Origin: Brachyspira pilosicoli
GTDB taxonomy: Bacteria; Spirochaetota; Brachyspiria; Brachyspirales; Brachyspiraceae
Assembly (NCBI RefSeq): GCF_019402445.1
Contig: NZ_SRZM01000160.1
Span: 1-8,702, forward strand
Direction: 5' to 3'
Length of the DNA: 8,702 nt
The notes beneath the pieces were generated by a model. It was not told where the DNA came from, made no database searches, and worked only from the letters and a program-made list of their open reading frames with translations. Below are positions 6,436 through 8,702 of the stretch, piece by piece. Positions within the stretch are counted from its first letter, which is position 1; each line of letters begins with the position of its first letter. Position numbers and translations under genes: made by a program.

Positions 6436-6640
6436 ATTTGTTGGGCAAAGCCACACTTCTTCTATATTAATAAAAGAAGCAAAAGAACTTCATTTTTAAC
6501 AAAAATATAAGCATTATCTTATTTATATATATTTATAACGTACAAAATTAAATCATTTGCATTTTTTGCAACTTTTTGCGGCGGGAAAAAGTTGAAGAAA
6601 AAAACTATGAGAAAATATACTTGTTTATGTATATATAAAA
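6436..6640. other. Non-coding convergent gap, 3' side of trpS terminator to exbB-like stop
   Basis: No supportable gene. Contents: GGC-AAA-GCC at about 6444-6452; an imperfect hairpin at 6456-6479 (CTTCTT/AAGAAG plus three inner pairs, ATTA loop); TTTGCA repeated at 6556-6561 and 6565-6570; and the GC-loop hairpin at 6569-6594. Near the leftward gene end, a weak 6-bp stem (ATATAC 6615-6620 with GTATAT 6629-6634) is followed on the minus strand by TTTT and might be that gene's terminator. The mosaic of small hairpins resembles a dispersed intergenic repeat, but that is a guess from one copy. Confidence 0.5.
6569..6594. repeat. Perfect 9-bp inverted repeat with all-G/C eight-base loop
   Basis: CAACTTTTT (6569-6577) and AAAAAGTTG (6586-6594) enclose GCGGCGGG (6578-6585). 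This is the longest pure G/C run I noticed in the window. No T run follows the stem on either strand, so it is not a normal intrinsic terminator. Its role is unknown. Confidence 0.7.
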
Positions 6641-7270
6641 TTATTTATCTTTCTTACTTAAATAGTCTGAAATCTCATTAGAAACATTTTCCATAAAGCT
6701 TATTCTTGAGTTTAGAGCATTTACGAAATAGTTATAAAAAACAACTGTAGGTATTGCTATAACAAGACCTGCTGCAGTTGTGAGAAGTGCATTTGCTATA
6801 CCGCTTGCAAGAGCTATAGGATTTCCGCTTCCAACAGATGCCATCACTCCGAAAGATTCTATCATACCAAGTATTGTGCCGAGAAGTCCTAATAGTGGTG
6901 CTACTGTTGATATTGTAGATAGTGTAGAAATAAATCTCTCTAATTTTGGAAGCTCTTTATTTGACTGCATTATCATCGATTCTTTTATTATTTCTATGTT
7001 TTTTAAACCTTCCAAAACTATATTTGATAATGGAGAATTACTTGTTTCGCATAGTGCTATTGCTGTTTTTATATCATTATCTTTTATTAGAGCATGGAGT
7101 TTTGGTGCTAATGCATCATCTTGTGCTTTTACTTTGTTAAAATAAATAAACCTATCAACTATTGCTGTGATAGCTATTAGAGAACATAATAATAAAGCTA
7201 TCCAACATAGTATCATAGCAACATTGAGCAAAGAAGTAGCTCCAAAGATTCCATTTATAACATTATTCAT
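6641..7270 (-). CDS. ExbB/TolQ/MotA-family proton-channel subunit (orphan)
   Basis: An inner-membrane protein of 209 residues in the MotA/TolQ/ExbB family. These form the proton-conducting ring that powers TonB, Tol-Pal or related envelope machines together with an ExbD/TolR-type partner. Three membrane helices are visible at about 15-41, 119-143 and 153-182, with a cytoplasmic region between the first two. The family core is clear: APLLGLLGT (124-132), then SGIANALLTTAAG (156-168) and LVIAIP (169-174) with YN at 179-180. The start is ATG 7270, because GGAG (7282-7279) lies 8 bases upstream; an upstream ATG at 7321 would add 17 residues without such a box. It follows a lipoprotein gene on the same strand and also has its own promoter-like sequence. 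No ExbD-like gene follows: the next gene is convergent trpS. ExbB versus TolQ cannot be decided from this window. Confidence 0.9.
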   Translation of the reverse strand: MNNVINGIFGATSLLNVAMILCWIALLLCSLIAITAIVDRFIYFNKVKAQDDALAPKLHALIKDNDIKTAIALCETSNSPLSNIVLEGLKNIEIIKESMIMQSNKELPKLERFISTLSTISTVAPLLGLLGTILGMIESFGVMASVGSGNPIALASGIANALLTTAAGLVIAIPTVVFYNYFVNALNSRISFMENVSNEISDYLSKKDK

Positions 7271-7278
7271 TTTATATT

Positions 7279-7282
7279 CTCC
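7279..7282 (-). promoter_or_regulatory. RBS (GGAG) deciding the ExbB-like start
   Basis: GGAG on the minus strand ends 8 bases before the ATG at 7270, the same spacing as for nadE and trpS. It lies inside the longer alternative frame that would begin at 7321. Confidence 0.65.
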
Positions 7283-7292
7283 ATTTCTAATA

Positions 7293-7321
7293 ATTATAAT
7301 TGCATATATATAAAAAATCAA
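7293..7321 (-). promoter_or_regulatory. Possible internal promoter for the ExbB-like gene
   Basis: Minus strand TTGATT (7321-7316), 17-base spacer, perfect TATAAT (7298-7293), predicted start near 7286 just before the GGAG box. It lies in the 57-base gap after the lipoprotein stop, so the ExbB-like gene could be expressed separately from the lipoprotein gene. Chance matches are likely at this composition. Confidence 0.45.
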
Positions 7322-7327
7322 TAATTA

Positions 7328-7951
7328 CTAATTTATTTCTGTTTCTATTACAACATTATATTCATTTTCACTATAGCTCTCTTCTGAAATATATGCATTA
7401 TTGGTTAATTCTACAACCTTATTAACATCTATTCCCTCTTTTAACAACATATAATATAAAGATTCGTAAGCTCTTTTTAAAGCATTTTGTGTAAGCATTT
7501 GCCTTGTATATGGACTTAGTTTTGCATTTTCTGTTAATTGTATAGATGCATTCGCTCTAAAAATATTACCTTCTATTTTTCCTTCTCTAACAATCTTACT
7601 TAAAGCTTGCAGTGAGTTTGTATATATAGAAGCATTTTCCACTTTTATATCTGTATAATAATTATCATTTTTTTTATAATTTTTTATTTTTACTGTTTCT
7701 TTATTATTAAAGTCTATTATATTAGAATCTTTTAAAAACACTCCAACAACATTATAATCGTTTCTATTAATGGTTGGTGCTGTTTTTTCAGCTATATAAT
7801 AATACATATTTTCTATTGCTTTTTCTCTGCTTGCTTCATGGCTTAAATCACTATATCCAGTAGAATATAATATTCCCTTTTCTATATCATTTTTTTTGCA
7901 TGAAACAATAGCTAGTAATAATATTAAAAAATATATCTTGTTTTTTTCCAT
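7328..7951 (-). CDS. Predicted lipoprotein, possibly LPP20/FlgT-like, internally duplicated
   Basis: I do not recognise a named family with certainty. The 207-residue protein has a lipoprotein signal peptide: a short basic start (MEKNK), a hydrophobic stretch 6-16 and a lipobox IVSC with C18. The mature protein is predicted to be lipid-anchored in the cell envelope. Residues 26-58 (GILYSTGYSDLS, then SREKAIENMYYYIAEKT) recall the strand-plus-helix pattern of LPP20/FlgT-type domains; this is a weak resemblance. The helix EKAIENMYYYIAEK (44-57) is echoed by KRAYESLYYMLLKE (159-172), suggesting two related halves. It precedes the ExbB-like gene on the same strand and diverges from another lipoprotein gene at 8014. 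No Shine-Dalgarno box is seen before its ATG. Confidence 0.72.
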   Translation of the reverse strand: MEKNKIYFLILLLAIVSCKKNDIEKGILYSTGYSDLSHEASREKAIENMYYYIAEKTAPTINRNDYNVVGVFLKDSNIIDFNNKETVKIKNYKKNDNYYTDIKVENASIYTNSLQALSKIVREGKIEGNIFRANASIQLTENAKLSPYTRQMLTQNALKRAYESLYYMLLKEGIDVNKVVELTNNAYISEESYSENEYNVVIETEIN

Positions 7952-7956
7952 AATTT

Positions 7957-7985
7957 ATATTACATTATTTTAATATATTAATCAA
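7957..7985 (-). promoter_or_regulatory. Possible promoter abutting the lipoprotein start
   Basis: Minus strand TTGATT (7985-7980), 17-base spacer, TAATAT (7962-7957), only five bases before the ATG at 7951. If used, transcription would start at about the ATG and the message would be leaderless, consistent with the missing ribosome binding site. The 12-bp palindrome TTAATATATTAA (7970-7981) overlaps the spacer and -35. Low confidence because the 62-base gap is almost pure A/T. Confidence 0.3.
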
Positions 7986-8013
7986 TAAAATAAAAAAGAG
8001 TGGGAATAATTAA

Positions 8014-8702
8014 TTGAAAAATAATATAATATATTTAATTATTTTGTTATTGTTAATCTCTTGCGGTAAAAAAGAAAATACTTTGCTTGAAGATATGGCA
8101 TTGCTTGATAAGTCTTATATAAGGACACTTCTTTATACTGCAAATATTAATAATCAAAATAGAAAAGAGAGTATAGAGAGATTTATAATAGATTGGAATG
8201 CTTTCAAAAAAAAATATTATAATGCTAACACTGAAGACCCTCAATGGAAAACTGATTTTGATAGTTTGCAAGATATTTTAATACGTTCGCATTATTATAT
8301 AGCAAGCGGAGAAGATGAGAGTGCGGGCTATTCTATACTGCATGATATTAAATATGTATTATCAGATATGAGAAAGAGAAATAATATTAATTGGTTTGTG
8401 GATAATATTAATGCTATATATAAAACAGCAAATAGAATGAATGAGCTTTCGAAGATATACGGACTTAACACTACAGTTCTAACAGAGGTAGAAGAAAATA
8501 GACTTTTAGTAGTTTATCAGCTTTTAGATTCTTCTGTAAAAAATGCATTAAAAGAATTCGATAGAAGTAATATTCAGTTATTGGGATTATCAGCTAAACA
8601 AATAGAAGCTTTAAGACATAATATGAATACTATTTCTGATTTAGTGCTTTCTATAGGAAATAATATATCAAATAAAAAATATAGTGATATTCCAAACATA
8701 TC
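8014..8702 (+). CDS. Predicted lipoprotein (partial, 3' end outside window)
   Basis: An open frame of 229 codons runs from a TTG at 8014 off the right edge. The TTG is the first possible start: the codon just before it is TAA, and the next in-frame ATG (residue 28) would lose the signal peptide. The N-terminus is an ideal lipoprotein signal: MKNN, a hydrophobic run 5-14 and lipobox LISC with C17, followed by GKKEN. The rest is charged and looks mostly helical, with a Trp/Tyr-containing stretch (DWNAFKKKYY at about 63-72) and no membrane segment. I do not recognise the family; a helical-bundle periplasmic or surface-anchored protein is as far as the sequence allows. A weak GGGA (8002-8005) lies 8 bases before the start. 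It is divergent from the lipoprotein at 7328-7951, separated by 62 bases. Confidence 0.8.
   Translation, partial: MKNNIIYLIILLLLISCGKKENTLLEDMALLDKSYIRTLLYTANINNQNRKESIERFIIDWNAFKKKYYNANTEDPQWKTDFDSLQDILIRSHYYIASGEDESAGYSILHDIKYVLSDMRKRNNINWFVDNINAIYKTANRMNELSKIYGLNTTVLTEVEENRLLVVYQLLDSSVKNALKEFDRSNIQLLGLSAKQIEALRHNMNTISDLVLSIGNNISNKKYSDIPNI

Noticed and set aside
6456..6479. Imperfect hairpin considered as a second terminator
   Set aside because: Weak stem with a mismatch and no T run on either side.
6780..7145. Open frames of 121 and 64 codons on the plus strand
   Set aside because: Both are antisense to the ExbB-like gene, which has all family motifs.
8053..8271. 72-codon open frame on the minus strand
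   Set aside because: Opposite the partial lipoprotein at 8014-8702, which has a convincing signal peptide; the minus frame has no supporting signal.
1..8702. CRISPR array, tRNA, rRNA, insertion sequence or phage gene
   Set aside because: No regularly spaced repeats, no cloverleaf or rRNA-like stretch, no transposase or integrase motif and no terminal repeats were seen on reading both strands.

Overview
The window is strongly A+T-rich (roughly three quarters A+T by eye) and densely packed. The proteins are Lys/Ile/Asn-rich, two genes encode Sec/lipobox lipoproteins, and most genes carry a GGAG-type ribosome binding site 7-9 bases before the start. Together with the gene content, this best fits a low-GC host-associated spirochaete of the Brachyspira type. 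That assignment is inference from style and recall, because there is no rRNA gene here to test it.

Left part, minus strand (1-2283): a gmk-rpoZ-miaA cluster (guanylate kinase, RNA polymerase omega, tRNA dimethylallyltransferase) with a good sigma70-type promoter upstream of gmk. miaA runs off the left edge. Upstream of gmk is a separate FMN-binding, PNPOx/NimA-like gene with its own promoter. Middle, plus strand (2416-6369): glutamine-dependent NAD synthetase (nadE), a PSP1/RicT(YaaT)-family cysteine-rich protein and tryptophanyl-tRNA synthetase (trpS), ending in a strong intrinsic terminator at 6393-6435. nadE and the leftward FMN gene diverge from a shared region where the two predicted -35 boxes overlap.

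Right part (6641-8702): a leftward pair made of a lipoprotein followed by an ExbB/TolQ/MotA-family proton-channel subunit, with no ExbD/TolR partner beside it. A second, divergent lipoprotein gene starts with TTG at 8014 and is cut by the right edge. The 271-base convergent gap 6370-6640 holds the trpS terminator and an unexplained hairpin whose eight-base loop is entirely G/C.

Most of the window is core housekeeping: RNA polymerase, nucleotide, NAD and tRNA functions. I see no CRISPR array, transposase, phage gene, tRNA or rRNA, and nothing amounting to a new defence or mobile system. The points worth a second look are smaller: a probable Fe-S cluster motif in TrpRS encoded next to a second Cys-rich, RNA-linked protein; an omega subunit with a long acidic/basic tail; overlapping divergent promoters; an orphan ExbB-like gene paired with a lipoprotein that seems internally duplicated; and the GC-loop hairpin. 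Three starts (rpoZ, nadE, exbB-like) are placed downstream of the longest open frame because a GGAG box points to an internal ATG.
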